Shown here: in pieces, positions 7,568 through 15,427 of the stretch | Layout of the letters: each line of letters begins with the position of its first letter | Numbering within the stretch: position 1 is the first letter of the stretch | Assembly: GCA_021769555.1 (NCBI GenBank) | Contig: JAETSR010000019.1 | Span: forward strand, 1-40,593 | Reading direction: 5' to 3' | DNA: 40,593 nt | Source: Clostridiaceae bacterium | Lineage (GTDB): Bacteria; Bacillota; Clostridia; Oscillospirales; Acutalibacteraceae | Position numbers and translations under genes: made by a program | The notes under the pieces: generated by a model | The model's database searches: none | The model's input: the letters and a program-made list of their open reading frames with translations, nothing else | Told to the model about the DNA's origin: nothing

Positions 7568-8704
7568 ATGCTCAATACGAATGATATTCTGGCAATCAAA
7601 TTGGGCCAACGATGTTGCCGCCGCTATATTGATAGCTTTCCAAGCATTCAGGCTATAGTTAATGAGTGTTGCAATGCGTTGAACATAGCGCAACCAAAGT
7701 TAATCGGATGTGAATCTTTAGTACGAAGTTTCAGCGCGTTTCAGCTGCGCGGGGAGCCCTATCTCATTTTTGACGGTTGCTTAGTGGAAGCCCTTTTCCT
7801 TTACAATCACATTTTATCCTCTGGCAACAATAAAGATGATATGGATAAGCTATTTTTCAAATTGTTTGGGGAAGAGTGTATCCTATTGGGCGATTTACTA
7901 CATTGCTTATATTTTTCCGGAAAGTATTCAACATATAGATTTTCTTTTGACAAAAATATCGGCCATAATAGCCAGGTTGATGAGTTGGTGAGCTGTCAAA
8001 TTTACTTTTTAATTGCTCATGAGCTGACCCACACCGCACTGTGGGAACCCTCTGTATGTATTTCAGCATCCTATCAAAAATTTGTACGGGAAGCAATCAG
8101 AGTCTTGACCGTGCGAGATATGAAAACAACCGGTCAATCATTTCAAGAGTATATTTCCCATCGAACAGGGTACTTTCTAAACTTTGTTCCTGAGAACATG
8201 GATGAATACTTGGATGCATTGATGGTAAGCACGCGCTTTCATCATTTTATAGAAGAATGCTATTGCGATTTTATGGGGCTGAAATTGCTGCTGGAGCATT
8301 ACGAAGATCCCAAGCGTTCTGTTACTGCGGTTTCCAGTGCATTGAATTATCTCATAACTCAGGAGAGTATTCGGAGCGACATGAGGGACGGGGTGTTTCA
8401 CATGAAAGACACTCTGCGGGAAGCGACGTCGGCAATGTATTTTTCTGTACTGCGGGTCCAGTTTCTGTTATTAACTCTGGAAATGAATGAATTGGACGAT
8501 ATCGAGCGTGCGTTTGCCCAAATACATGATAGGAGCCATTTGACAGAACGGCTCTCCACATTTATTGAGTTTCTGCCAGACGAAGAAGCCATGGGTGTGC
8601 TGACAGATGCCAATCTGCCAAAGATTGACCCAAAAACTCTGGTTAACTCCCTATTGAGGCGATTCTATTGCTTATCAGTTGATACTGCGGGTCTGTTCAC
8701 ATAA
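7568..8704 (+). CDS. HELTH-motif zinc metallopeptidase, candidate effector
   Basis: A 378-residue cytoplasmic protein with the zincin motif HELTH at 151-155 (preceded by IYFLIA) and a downstream acidic motif EECYCD (229-234) placed to give the third zinc ligand, as in gluzincins. Residues 25-75 (ALNIAQPKLIG…SAFQLRGEPYLIFDGCLVEAL) resemble the region before the motif in M48-like peptidases. No signal peptide or membrane segment is visible. The C-terminal ~110 residues are helical and unassigned. There is no clear ribosome binding site; it starts five bases after the upstream stop, implying coupling. The pairing with a small membrane partner inside a mobile segment suggests a defence or toxin effector. 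A housekeeping protease is less likely. Confidence 0.8.
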   Translation: MLNTNDILAIKLGQRCCRRYIDSFPSIQAIVNECCNALNIAQPKLIGCESLVRSFSAFQLRGEPYLIFDGCLVEALFLYNHILSSGNNKDDMDKLFFKLFGEECILLGDLLHCLYFSGKYSTYRFSFDKNIGHNSQVDELVSCQIYFLIAHELTHTALWEPSVCISASYQKFVREAIRVLTVRDMKTTGQSFQEYISHRTGYFLNFVPENMDEYLDALMVSTRFHHFIEECYCDFMGLKLLLEHYEDPKRSVTAVSSALNYLITQESIRSDMRDGVFHMKDTLREATSAMYFSVLRVQFLLLTLEMNELDDIERAFAQIHDRSHLTERLSTFIEFLPDEEAMGVLTDANLPKIDPKTLVNSLLRRFYCLSVDTAGLFT

Positions 8705-8814
8705 TGCAGACAGTGTTATAAAGAATGCAACTGAAAAAAGAACAGTACGATAAAATCAATCTTTACTTTCTTTTTCAGCCGCGCCCTAAATTGCTTAATT
8801 GGTTCTTTCGTTCC

Positions 8815-8926
8815 AGTGTATATCCTCGTTTTTTCGGTACCTCTTTAGTCTTGCTAAGACTTGTTTTTCAATAATTGGGAGGATACTCGCCAGCATATGG
8901 ATATGATCTGGCATATGATAAGTCAA
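8815..8926 (-). pseudogene. IS200-like transposase (tnpA) remnant
   Basis: The minus strand reads LHLTYHMPDHIHMLASI, matching the HUH region of IS200/IS605 TnpA (usually …PDHVHMLVSIPP…), then continues as degraded sequence to a stop at about 8815. The Tyr-bearing C-terminus and both element ends are missing. The fragment is inactive and lies just downstream of the metallopeptidase. Confidence 0.55.
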
Positions 8927-9095
8927 ATGCAACTGACCATGCACATATTGTGGATTCAATTTTTAGCGAGAAGGAGAGGCTGCAAACTGTCCAGATTGCG
9001 GAAGGCCGGAAGTTCTCCTTGCTCTGAAAAGCGAAATTGATGGTCTGAAAAAGCTAACAGAAAAAACTTAATATGTCTCATGGTGAGGTATATTG

Positions 9096-9136
9096 AAAGC
9101 CTGAATTATCCATGTATACTGGATAATTCAGGCTTT
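9096..9136. terminator. perfect 16-bp hairpin, likely bidirectional terminator
   Basis: AAAGCCTGAATTATCC (9096-9111) is perfectly complementary to 9121-9136 around a nine-base loop. No intact gene ends here, so it probably marks the end of a lost gene or stops read-through from the metallopeptidase operon. Confidence 0.7.
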
Positions 9137-9250
9137 CTGTTTGAACAGACTCCATTGTTTTTCAAGGAAGTACCTTGCGAATGTGTTTTGGGCGTTGCTA
9201 CAATGCCCCTGCGACATAAAAGAGCCCTTAATATGCAGGCAACTTAAGAA

Positions 9251-9290
9251 CGGAGAGCCAAATCAAAAAAAGATTTGGCTCTCCGTTTCT
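9251..9290 (+). terminator. rho-independent terminator
   Basis: A 14-base-pair perfect stem (9251-9264 with 9272-9285) carries an all-A loop and is followed by TTTCTATATTT. It is the second strong terminator within 150 bases in a stretch (8705-9545) without an intact gene. Confidence 0.75.
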
Positions 9291-9545
9291 ATATTTAACT
9301 CAACTTCTTTTTGGCAGTTACTCTTTTGCTTTCTTGTGTATGGGTTTTCTCAGGCCGTATAACAAATGTTCTATTTTGCTAGTTCGGCAGGAAGCTCCGG
9401 CTTGTAGTCAATACCGGCAGAAACTGTTTCTACACCGAAATGTGCGATAATATGGGGCAAGTCAAGGTGGTACGGGGCGAGGATTGGATTGCAGCCTACA
9501 GCAAAATGTATTCCCAGCTAGAGAAATTGCCGGGGAGGTGGAGTA

Positions 9546-9641
9546 ATGGCAACCTTTGTAGCAATCAAAAATAAGAAACAGACAGCCGGTGCTATGGCGG
9601 GAGTGCTGAAATATGTAGGGCTGGATTGCAAAACCAAGTAG
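9546..9641 (+). pseudogene. MobA/VirD2-type relaxase, N-terminal remnant
   Basis: The frame from ATG 9546 (GGGGAGGTGG upstream) gives MATFVAIKNKKQTAGAMAGV followed by LKYVG, the usual start of Clostridia relaxases of integrative mobilizable elements. It stops at a TAG after 31 residues. Sequence beyond the stop stays open to about 9820 but is not recognisable as relaxase. The catalytic Tyr/His region is absent. It indicates that a mobilizable element once occupied this stretch. Confidence 0.6.
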
Positions 9642-9903
9642 GGTGAATTAAGATTTTTCACAGGCCAAAAGAAAGAGCGAATGAAACCCGGAGAGTACCA
9701 AGGTTGGCTGGGCGAAGTGGCGTACAATGCTGTTGAGTTTGGTCGGTACTTGGAACAGTCTATGGACATGCCAGAGCCACCTCCCATCCCAACATGGTCA
9801 GAAAGCAAGCAACGCAGCTGAGAGGCGCTAAAGAAGTTGGCTCATGGTCAGAGGTTCAGCGGGAGGACTATGGATACGACTACAATATGTAGGTATAACT
9901 CGA

Positions 9904-9933
9904 TTCAAAAATTGCGGGGCAAAACTAAAGAAA
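9904..9933 (+). repeat. 28-bp boundary repeat, degenerate copy 2
   Basis: TTCAAAAATTGCGG…AAACTAAAGAAA aligns with the boundary repeat with several substitutions and small indels. It sits about 100 bases before the second integrase start, the same place as the better copies at 6352 and 34889. Confidence 0.6.
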
Positions 9934-10004
9934 ACGGTAGAAAAATCTCTGGACATAGACCCACAATATGTAGTAGTGTGGGTAATCAGAAAGGGGGCCG
10001 ATTT

Positions 10005-11156
10005 ATGGCAAAAAAAGAGAGCAAATGGCGAAGGCAACATACGCAAGCGCACGGATGGTCGCTGGGAAGGTCGATATACCGCAGGTTATGACTCCGCTAC
10101 TGGCAGCGCATCATCAAAAACGTACTTGGCAAGACCCAGGCAGAAGTTAAAGAAAAGCTGACTCTGGCAATGGACGATACCAAGGATTTAGACGTGTCCC
10201 GCTCCTATGATTACACTGTCGCCTCATGGCTCACCAACTGGTACACACTCTACGCCAAGCCTAACGTGCGGGTCTCCACCGCCGAATACTAGCGCCGGAG
10301 CATCGAACTTCATGTGAACCCACGCATAGGCAATATCAAGTTGAACAAGCTGACAGGCCGCGACCTGCAAAAACTCTACCAAGACCTCCGAGAAAACGGC
10401 AGGTTGCGTGAGATTCAGAAAGAGAAGTCACCTGGTCTCAGTGCCTCCACTGTGCGTGGAATCCATCTCATGCTTCACAACGCTTTAGACAGGGCAGTCA
10501 AGGAACGCCTTATCCAGCGCAACCCCACGGCAGACTGCATTGCCCCCAAGCTGGAGAAAAAAGAAATGACATTCTTACCTGCCGAGGATATGAAAGCCTA
10601 TCTGGACGAGGCCGACCGCCGCCACGTACTCCCCATGTTTTACCTGGAGGTTAGCGGCCTACGCAAAGGTGAACTGGTGGCGCTCCTCTGGGCAGACCTG
10701 GACGTTGAAAGCCAAACCATTAGCGTCAGCAAACAGGCTACCCGTGACGAGAACGGTAATATTGTTATCACTCGCCCTAAAACGGAAACGTCCGTCTGGC
10801 TGGTTTCAATCCCTCGAAAAGCAGTGGAGCTACTCCAGCGCGAACACCTCAAGCACCCGGATAACCCCTATATGTTCCCCTCCACGCGAACAGGCGAGAT
10901 GTATTACCCCGATTCAATCGTAACACTCCACAAGCGAATATTAAAGTCAGCAGGATTAAGTTATATTAATTTCCACGCACTTCGTCACACATTCGCCACC
11001 GCCGCACTACAAAATGGCGTAGACATAAAAACCGTCAGCAGTATGCTGGGCCACTACGATGCCGGTTTCACCCTCCGCACCTACACCCACGCCACCCGCC
11101 AAAAGCAGGAGCAGGCCGCAGAAAAGATGGGGAATTTTATGGATAAGGTCATGTGA
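10005..11156 (+). pseudogene. int: tyrosine integrase, frameshifted (copy A2)
   Basis: Full-length relative of the intact integrase at 35012, with at least three disabling lesions. An extra A in the poly-A run at codons 3-4 shifts the frame. A one-base loss in the TGGCAGCGC stretch near 10104 shifts it again. A TAG near 10290 replaces the second Tyr codon of AEYY. There is also a one-codon deletion before SGLRKGE. The remaining 280-residue frame (10314-11156) keeps SGLRKGE, HALRHTF, LGHYD and RTYTHAT, so the catalytic residues survive, but the N-terminal arm-binding domain is out of frame. It is probably inactive unless an internal start yields a truncated recombinase. Confidence 0.88.
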
Positions 11157-11231
11157 AAGTTGGTCAGCAAGCCCAAAACGGCTTGAACTTCCTATCCGGA
11201 AGTGACCAGCCGTTTCCGTCTATTTCCGTGT

Positions 11232-11251
11232 GTGGGTCAGGGTGTGGGTCA
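11232..11251 (+). repeat. GTGGGTCA repeat pair, left arm of copy A
   Basis: Two GTGGGTCA octamers start 12 bases apart (11232 and 11244), about 75 bases after the integrase stop. An equivalent pair lies beyond the tRNA-Thr fragment at 11719-11738. This arrangement resembles integrase arm-type binding sites. Confidence 0.6.
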
Positions 11252-11380
11252 CGGCCAAATACGAACAAATCAGCACCGAACTACGCCAAACAGGACAATG
11301 AGAAAATATCCGCTATATCCATTTTTATATGCAGAACCCGAGTGAAGTTAGCAGTCAAGATAATTTGTATAAACACAACA

Positions 11381-11409
11381 AAAGCCTCGCATATTTCATG
11401 CAAGGCTTT
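11381..11409 (-). terminator. terminator after tRNA-Tyr, copy A
   Basis: On the minus strand AAAGCCTTGCAT pairs with ATGCGAGGCTTT (one G-T pair) and a T-rich tail follows. It lies just downstream of the tRNA-Tyr gene; the same hairpin is at 36389-36417. Confidence 0.75.
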
Positions 11410-11414
11410 GTCAA

Positions 11415-11499
11415 TGGTGGGGGAGAGCGGATTCGAACCACTGAAGTCGTCGACAACAGATTTACAGTCTGCCCCCTTTGGCCACTCGGGAACTCCCTA
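11415..11499 (-). tRNA. tRNA-Tyr(GTA), copy A, acceptor stem damaged
   Basis: An 85-base tRNA-like sequence with encoded CCA, anticodon GTA in the loop CTGTAAA, a long class II variable arm and a normal TTCGAAT T-loop. The 5' acceptor strand reads TAGGGAG against 3' CTCCCCC, so its first two pairs are lost, whereas the copy at 36423 pairs perfectly. It is probably a non-functional copy. Confidence 0.75.
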
Positions 11500-11559
11500 A
11501 AAATATGAAATTTTATACAAGGCTTGTCCGGCCTCATCCTCGGGCCGGACCGCCCAGTT

Positions 11560-11604
11560 TGGAGCTGGTGAACGGACTCGAACCCCTGACCTGCTGATTA
11601 CAAA
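11560..11604 (-). pseudogene. tRNA-Thr(TGT) 3' half, copy A
   Basis: The minus strand carries the 3' half of tRNA-Thr from the anticodon loop TTTGTAA through TCAGC, the T-arm GGGTTCGAGTCC and acceptor CACCAGC to TCCA. Upstream of the loop the expected GCTGA stem is replaced by CACTG and unrelated sequence. The break at the anticodon loop is where many tyrosine integrases cross over. Confidence 0.85.
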
Positions 11605-11718
11605 CAGTGTGGAGGGCGTGCATTGGGAGCTTTCTGGAAGTTTTTAGCCATTTCTGGCAAACATACAGGCAGTTTTCCGCCCTATCCCCTCCACTGTTTC
11701 CACACAGTTTTTCCGCGT

Positions 11719-11738
11719 GCGGGTCGGGGTGTGGGTCA
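11719..11738 (+). repeat. GTGGGTCA-like pair, right arm of copy A
   Basis: GCGGGTCG (11719) and GTGGGTCA (11731) start 12 bases apart, the same spacing as the left pair, with the tRNA-Thr half between the two clusters. Confidence 0.5.
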
Positions 11739-11786
11739 ATCAGAAAGCGCAGCAGACAAACCCACAAACCGACTCCAACAAATACG

Positions 11787-11814
11787 TTCAAAATTTGCGC
11801 CGCTAAACAAAGAA
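11787..11814 (+). repeat. 28-bp boundary repeat, copy 3 (right end of segment A)
   Basis: Matches copy 1 across the whole 28 bases. It ends 29 bases before the stop codon of the convergent AraC gene and marks the right limit of similarity with the segment at 34172-36825. Confidence 0.85.
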
Positions 11815-11842
11815 AAGCGAAGGACTCTCTATTGTTCACCTG

Positions 11843-13009
11843 CTACCCCATATCTCTATACTCCCCCGGCGTCCACCCCGCGCCGCGCTTAAACACATTC
11901 TGAAAATAACTCTGAGAAGAAAACCCCAGATACTGCGCGATTTCGGATAAAGGCTTATCGGTCGCGCGCAGCAGCCGTTTCGCTTCCTTGACCTTCAAAC
12001 CAGTAGCGTAAGCATTGACAGTCATCCCGGTACACTCCTTAAACAGCCTGCATAGGCTGGTGCGGTTCAGCCCCAGCACATTTGCTAGCTCCGCAAGGGA
12101 GACCGTCTCGCCAATATGGTCCAGCAGGTACCGTTTGCCCGCCCGGAAAAGCCCGGACTCCCGCTCCGCCGGGTCCACCTCAGACACACGCCGGGTGAAG
12201 TCAAACACGGCACTGCCCAGCAGCCGGTTTATCTCCACATAGCTCCCCAGCAGCTCGGCCTTTTGGATGTACAGGTCGCTGAGGGCGAGAGCCGTCTCGC
12301 TGTCCAGCCCACCTTTTATTGCCGCACGGCTCACCAGGGTCATGGTGCACACAAACAGGTTCTTCTCCTGCCTGAGGCCGTCCCGGGCCATCCTGCCGGG
12401 ACGCCCAGCGGGAGGCCTGCGGAACAGCTCACGCACCTTGTCCGTCTCCCCGAACTCCACATGGGTCAGCAACTGCCGCTCCAAATCCAGGGTGTTGTGT
12501 ATCACCCCATACTGTGCGGGGTCTGGTATCAGTTCCTCCGGTATTTCCACCTGCTCATCCCCAATGAGCAGGTCGCTCACATTTACCTTTTCGCCGTTGA
12601 TGAAATAATTGATGGTGCAGAGTATCTGCAAAAAGTTGCGCAGGGGGTAGGCCGGCAGGGCGTGGAGGTAATTCAAAAGCTCGGCGGAGCGGCTCTGTGG
12701 CTCCCCAATGGAGCGCAGTATCTGCCGGACGGCCTGCTGGTCTATCTGGATATGGGGCACCGGGCCGATAACAAAGCTGACCCCATCCTTTGGCGCGCGG
12801 AACAGCCCATAGAACAGGAAATTGTCCGTCATGTAGTAGCTGACATTGGCTGGATTTTGGAAGATAGCTTTCTCCTCCAGGATAGCGAGGTCGGGCTTGA
12901 ATGCGGTGTGGTGGTAGAGCCCGGCAAATTGCCCGTCCTGGTACACCCGCACGGGCAGACCGGACAGATTTGCCAGGGACATAGCCATATACTCGTAATC
13001 GGTTGCCAT
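11843..13009 (-). CDS. AraC-family regulator of the GH3 operon
   Basis: A 388-residue regulator. The C-terminal ~100 residues hold two helix-turn-helix motifs (LANVLGLNRTSLCRLF and IAQYLGFSSQSYFQNVF) followed by the AraC signature WTPGEYR. The first ~280 residues form a long sensor region without membrane segments, similar in layout to other Clostridia regulators of sugar operons. It is transcribed divergently from the GH3-GPH-GH5-GH78 operon across a 138-base gap, so it most likely activates that operon in response to a glycoside or sugar. GGGGGTGA precedes the start. The ligand is unknown. Confidence 0.9.
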   Translation of the reverse strand: MATDYEYMAMSLANLSGLPVRVYQDGQFAGLYHHTAFKPDLAILEEKAIFQNPANVSYYMTDNFLFYGLFRAPKDGVSFVIGPVPHIQIDQQAVRQILRSIGEPQSRSAELLNYLHALPAYPLRNFLQILCTINYFINGEKVNVSDLLIGDEQVEIPEELIPDPAQYGVIHNTLDLERQLLTHVEFGETDKVRELFRRPPAGRPGRMARDGLRQEKNLFVCTMTLVSRAAIKGGLDSETALALSDLYIQKAELLGSYVEINRLLGSAVFDFTRRVSEVDPAERESGLFRAGKRYLLDHIGETVSLAELANVLGLNRTSLCRLFKECTGMTVNAYATGLKVKEAKRLLRATDKPLSEIAQYLGFSSQSYFQNVFKRGAGWTPGEYRDMG

Positions 13010-13147
13010 ATCGTCACCCCCAAACTTTTGTTACTATTTTACATCAAACGTGAAGATATTGCAATACAAAAGAAATAGCGTGCGCTACAATAATATATAG
13101 GAAAGTGGCCCATGGGCCGCAAAATTTTAAACAAGGAGAGTGCCACA

Positions 13148-15409
13148 ATGAACGTACAGAAGATAATATCAGAAATGACCCTAGAGGAAAAAGCCCAGCT
13201 CTGCTCCGGCTCCAACTTCTGGTTCACCCAGAACATCGACCGGCTAGGTGTACCGGCGGTGATGGTGACGGACGGCCCCTGCGGCCTGAGAAAGCAGACC
13301 GAGAACGCCGACCATCTGGGGCTCAACGAGAGCGTCAAGGCCATCAGCTACCCCACCGGCTCCTGTGTGGCCTGCTCCTTCGACCGGGAGCTGATACGCC
13401 GCTCCGGGGAGGCCCTGGGGGAGGAGTGCCAGGCCGAGGACGTGGCGGTACTGCTGGGACCCGCCGTGAACATCAAGCGCTCCCCGCTGTGCGGCAGGAA
13501 CTTCGAGTATTTTTCCGAAGACCCCTATCTCGCGGGTGAGATGGCGGCGGCCTACATCAAAGGTGTGCAGAGCAAGAACATCGGCACCAGCCTGAAGCAC
13601 TTTGCGGGCAACTCCCAGGAGCTTCGCCGCATGACCAGCGACAGCGTCATCGAAGAGCGCACCCTCAGGGAGATATACCTGCCCGCCTTCGAGACCGCCG
13701 TCAAAGAGGCAAAGCCCTGGACGGTGATGTGCTCCTATAACCAGCTCAACGGCGAGTTCGCCTCTGAGAGCCACCGGCTTTTGACAGAAATTCTCCGGGA
13801 CGAGTGGGGCTTTGAGGGGGCTGTAGTCAGCGACTGGGGCGCGGTCAACGAGCGGCCCGCCGGTATCGCCGCTGGGCTGGACTTGGAGATGCCCGGGCCT
13901 GGGGAACTCAGTACAAAGAAGATTTTGCGGGCAGTGGAGTCCGGCGCACTCTCTGAGGAGGCCGTCACCTTGGCGGCACAGCGTGTGTTGGAGCTGATAT
14001 ACAAGTACCTGGACAACCGCGCCGAAGGTGTCACCTTCGACTACGATGGCCACCACGAGATGGCACGGCGCATGGCGGCTGAGTCTATGGTACTGCTGAA
14101 AAATCAGGACGGCGTTCTACCAATTTCTAAGGAGAAAAACGTGGCGTTTATCGGACAGTATGCCCAGCTCCCCCGGTTCCAGGGCGGCGGCAGTTCCCAC
14201 GTGAACAGTTATAAGGTCACCGGCGCGATAGAGGCAGCCGATGGACTCCGCATCGCCTATGCCCCCGGCTTCGGCGAGGACGGCATAACCGCCGACGAGG
14301 CTCTTGCCCTGGAAGCAGAGCAGGCGGCAAAGAGCGCGGACTGTGCGGTGGTGTTCATCGGCCTGCCGGAGGCGTGGGAGTCCGAGGGCTTCGACCGGAA
14401 CCACCTCCGTCTGCCGGAGTGCCAGGAGAAGCTGGTGGAGCGGGTTGCCGCTGTCCAGCCCAACACGGTGGTGGTAGTCCATTGCGGCGGCGCGATAGAG
14501 ATGCCGTGGCTCGAGAGCGCAAAGGCCGTGCTCTATGCTTATCTGGGCGGCGAGGCGGTTGGCGGTGCCACTGTAGACATTCTCTTTGGCGACGTGAATC
14601 CCAGCGGCAAGCTTGCGGAAACTTTCCCGGTGCAGTTGGAGGACAATCCATCGTACCTCTACTACTTTGGCGAGGGCGACCGGGTGGAGTACCGGGAGGG
14701 CGTGTTCGTGGGCTATCGGTACTACGACAAGAAGAAACAGCGGGTGCTGTTCCCGTTCGGTCATGGCCTGAGCTATACCCGGTTCGAGTACAGCGGGCTG
14801 ACGCTGGACAGGACAGAGATGCAGGATACGGATACTTTGCAGGTGTCTGTTAAGGTGAAGAATATTGGCAATGTACCCGGTAAAGAAATTGTCCAGCTCT
14901 ACGTTGGCGACGACGAGAGCACAGTGAAGCGGCCCCTCCGTGAGCTGAAGGGCTTTGAAAAAGTAGAGCTTGCCCCAGGCGAGGAGAAGACGGTCAGCTT
15001 CAGCCTTGATAAGCGTGCATTTGCTTACTATAGTGTCAATATAAATGATTGGCATGTAGAGAGCGGCGATTTCACCATCTATGTGGGCCGCTCCAGCCGG
15101 GATTTGCCCTGCTGTGCAAAGGTGCGGGTAGAGTCCACTCAGACTATCAGAAAAATGTTCAGCATGAACAGCACCATTGGCGACCTAATGGCAGACCCCA
15201 GGGGTCAGCAGATAATGGGACAGATGATGCAGGGTGCCGGTATGGGTGATTTGAGCAAGGCCGGGGGCGATGTTATGGGTGCCGAGGCTATGATGGCGAT
15301 GGTGAAGGATATGCCCCTTCGCAATATCATTTCTATGGGCTCCCTGTTCTCGGGGCAGAGCATTGACCCGGAATCCATACAGGCGCTGATAGACGGCATG
15401 AACGCCTGA
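13148..15409 (+). CDS. glycoside hydrolase family 3 beta-glycosidase
   Basis: A 753-residue GH3 enzyme, cytoplasmic (no signal peptide). The N-terminal TIM-barrel (about 1-290) has SLKHFAGNSQE and the nucleophile Asp229 in VVSDWGAV. The second alpha/beta domain (about 310-540) has the GGGSSHVNS segment, and a fibronectin III-like domain (GKEIVQLYVGD…LRELKGFEKV) follows. A further ~80 Met/Gly-rich residues end the protein. AAGGAG (13133-13138) selects ATG 13148 over one 36 bases upstream. Family members remove terminal beta-glucose, xylose or arabinose; the exact sugar is unclear. First gene of a four-gene operon, so it probably hydrolyses imported glycosides. Confidence 0.93.
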   Translation: MNVQKIISEMTLEEKAQLCSGSNFWFTQNIDRLGVPAVMVTDGPCGLRKQTENADHLGLNESVKAISYPTGSCVACSFDRELIRRSGEALGEECQAEDVAVLLGPAVNIKRSPLCGRNFEYFSEDPYLAGEMAAAYIKGVQSKNIGTSLKHFAGNSQELRRMTSDSVIEERTLREIYLPAFETAVKEAKPWTVMCSYNQLNGEFASESHRLLTEILRDEWGFEGAVVSDWGAVNERPAGIAAGLDLEMPGPGELSTKKILRAVESGALSEEAVTLAAQRVLELIYKYLDNRAEGVTFDYDGHHEMARRMAAESMVLLKNQDGVLPISKEKNVAFIGQYAQLPRFQGGGSSHVNSYKVTGAIEAADGLRIAYAPGFGEDGITADEALALEAEQAAKSADCAVVFIGLPEAWESEGFDRNHLRLPECQEKLVERVAAVQPNTVVVVHCGGAIEMPWLESAKAVLYAYLGGEAVGGATVDILFGDVNPSGKLAETFPVQLEDNPSYLYYFGEGDRVEYREGVFVGYRYYDKKKQRVLFPFGHGLSYTRFEYSGLTLDRTEMQDTDTLQVSVKVKNIGNVPGKEIVQLYVGDDESTVKRPLRELKGFEKVELAPGEEKTVSFSLDKRAFAYYSVNINDWHVESGDFTIYVGRSSRDLPCCAKVRVESTQTIRKMFSMNSTIGDLMADPRGQQIMGQMMQGAGMGDLSKAGGDVMGAEAMMAMVKDMPLRNIISMGSLFSGQSIDPESIQALIDGMNA

Positions 15410-15427
15410 CAAGGGCAAGGGGGTAAT

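Noticed and set aside
8725-8870. Possible transposase start beginning MQLKKEQYDK
   Set aside because: Only the first few residues are suggestive of a transposase N-terminus; the frame ends quickly and lacks further similarity.
9141-9362. Possible small gene of 73 codons
   Set aside because: It runs straight through a perfect 14-bp terminator hairpin and has no plausible binding site or family resemblance.
9640-9900. Continuation of the relaxase or a second mobilization gene after the TAG
   Set aside because: Open stretches exist in two frames (one with PEPPPIPTWSESKQ, one ending EDYGYDYNM), but I could not assign either to a family.
11153-11500. Open frame after integrase copy A2 (and its equivalent 36163-36753)
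   Set aside because: Both cross tRNA-Tyr and a terminator on the other strand. The openness comes from structured RNA sequence.
12116-13078. 320-codon plus-strand frame antisense to the AraC regulator
   Set aside because: It overlaps a regulator with two clear helix-turn-helix motifs, and its composition is shadow-like.
13059-13091. Promoter TTGCAA…TACAAT for the GH3 operon
   Set aside because: Spacing of 21 bases is too long for a standard promoter. The operon promoter is likely activator-dependent and was not located.
14117-15055. Antisense frame within the GH3 gene
   Set aside because: The GH3 frame has nucleophile and domain motifs throughout; the antisense has none.
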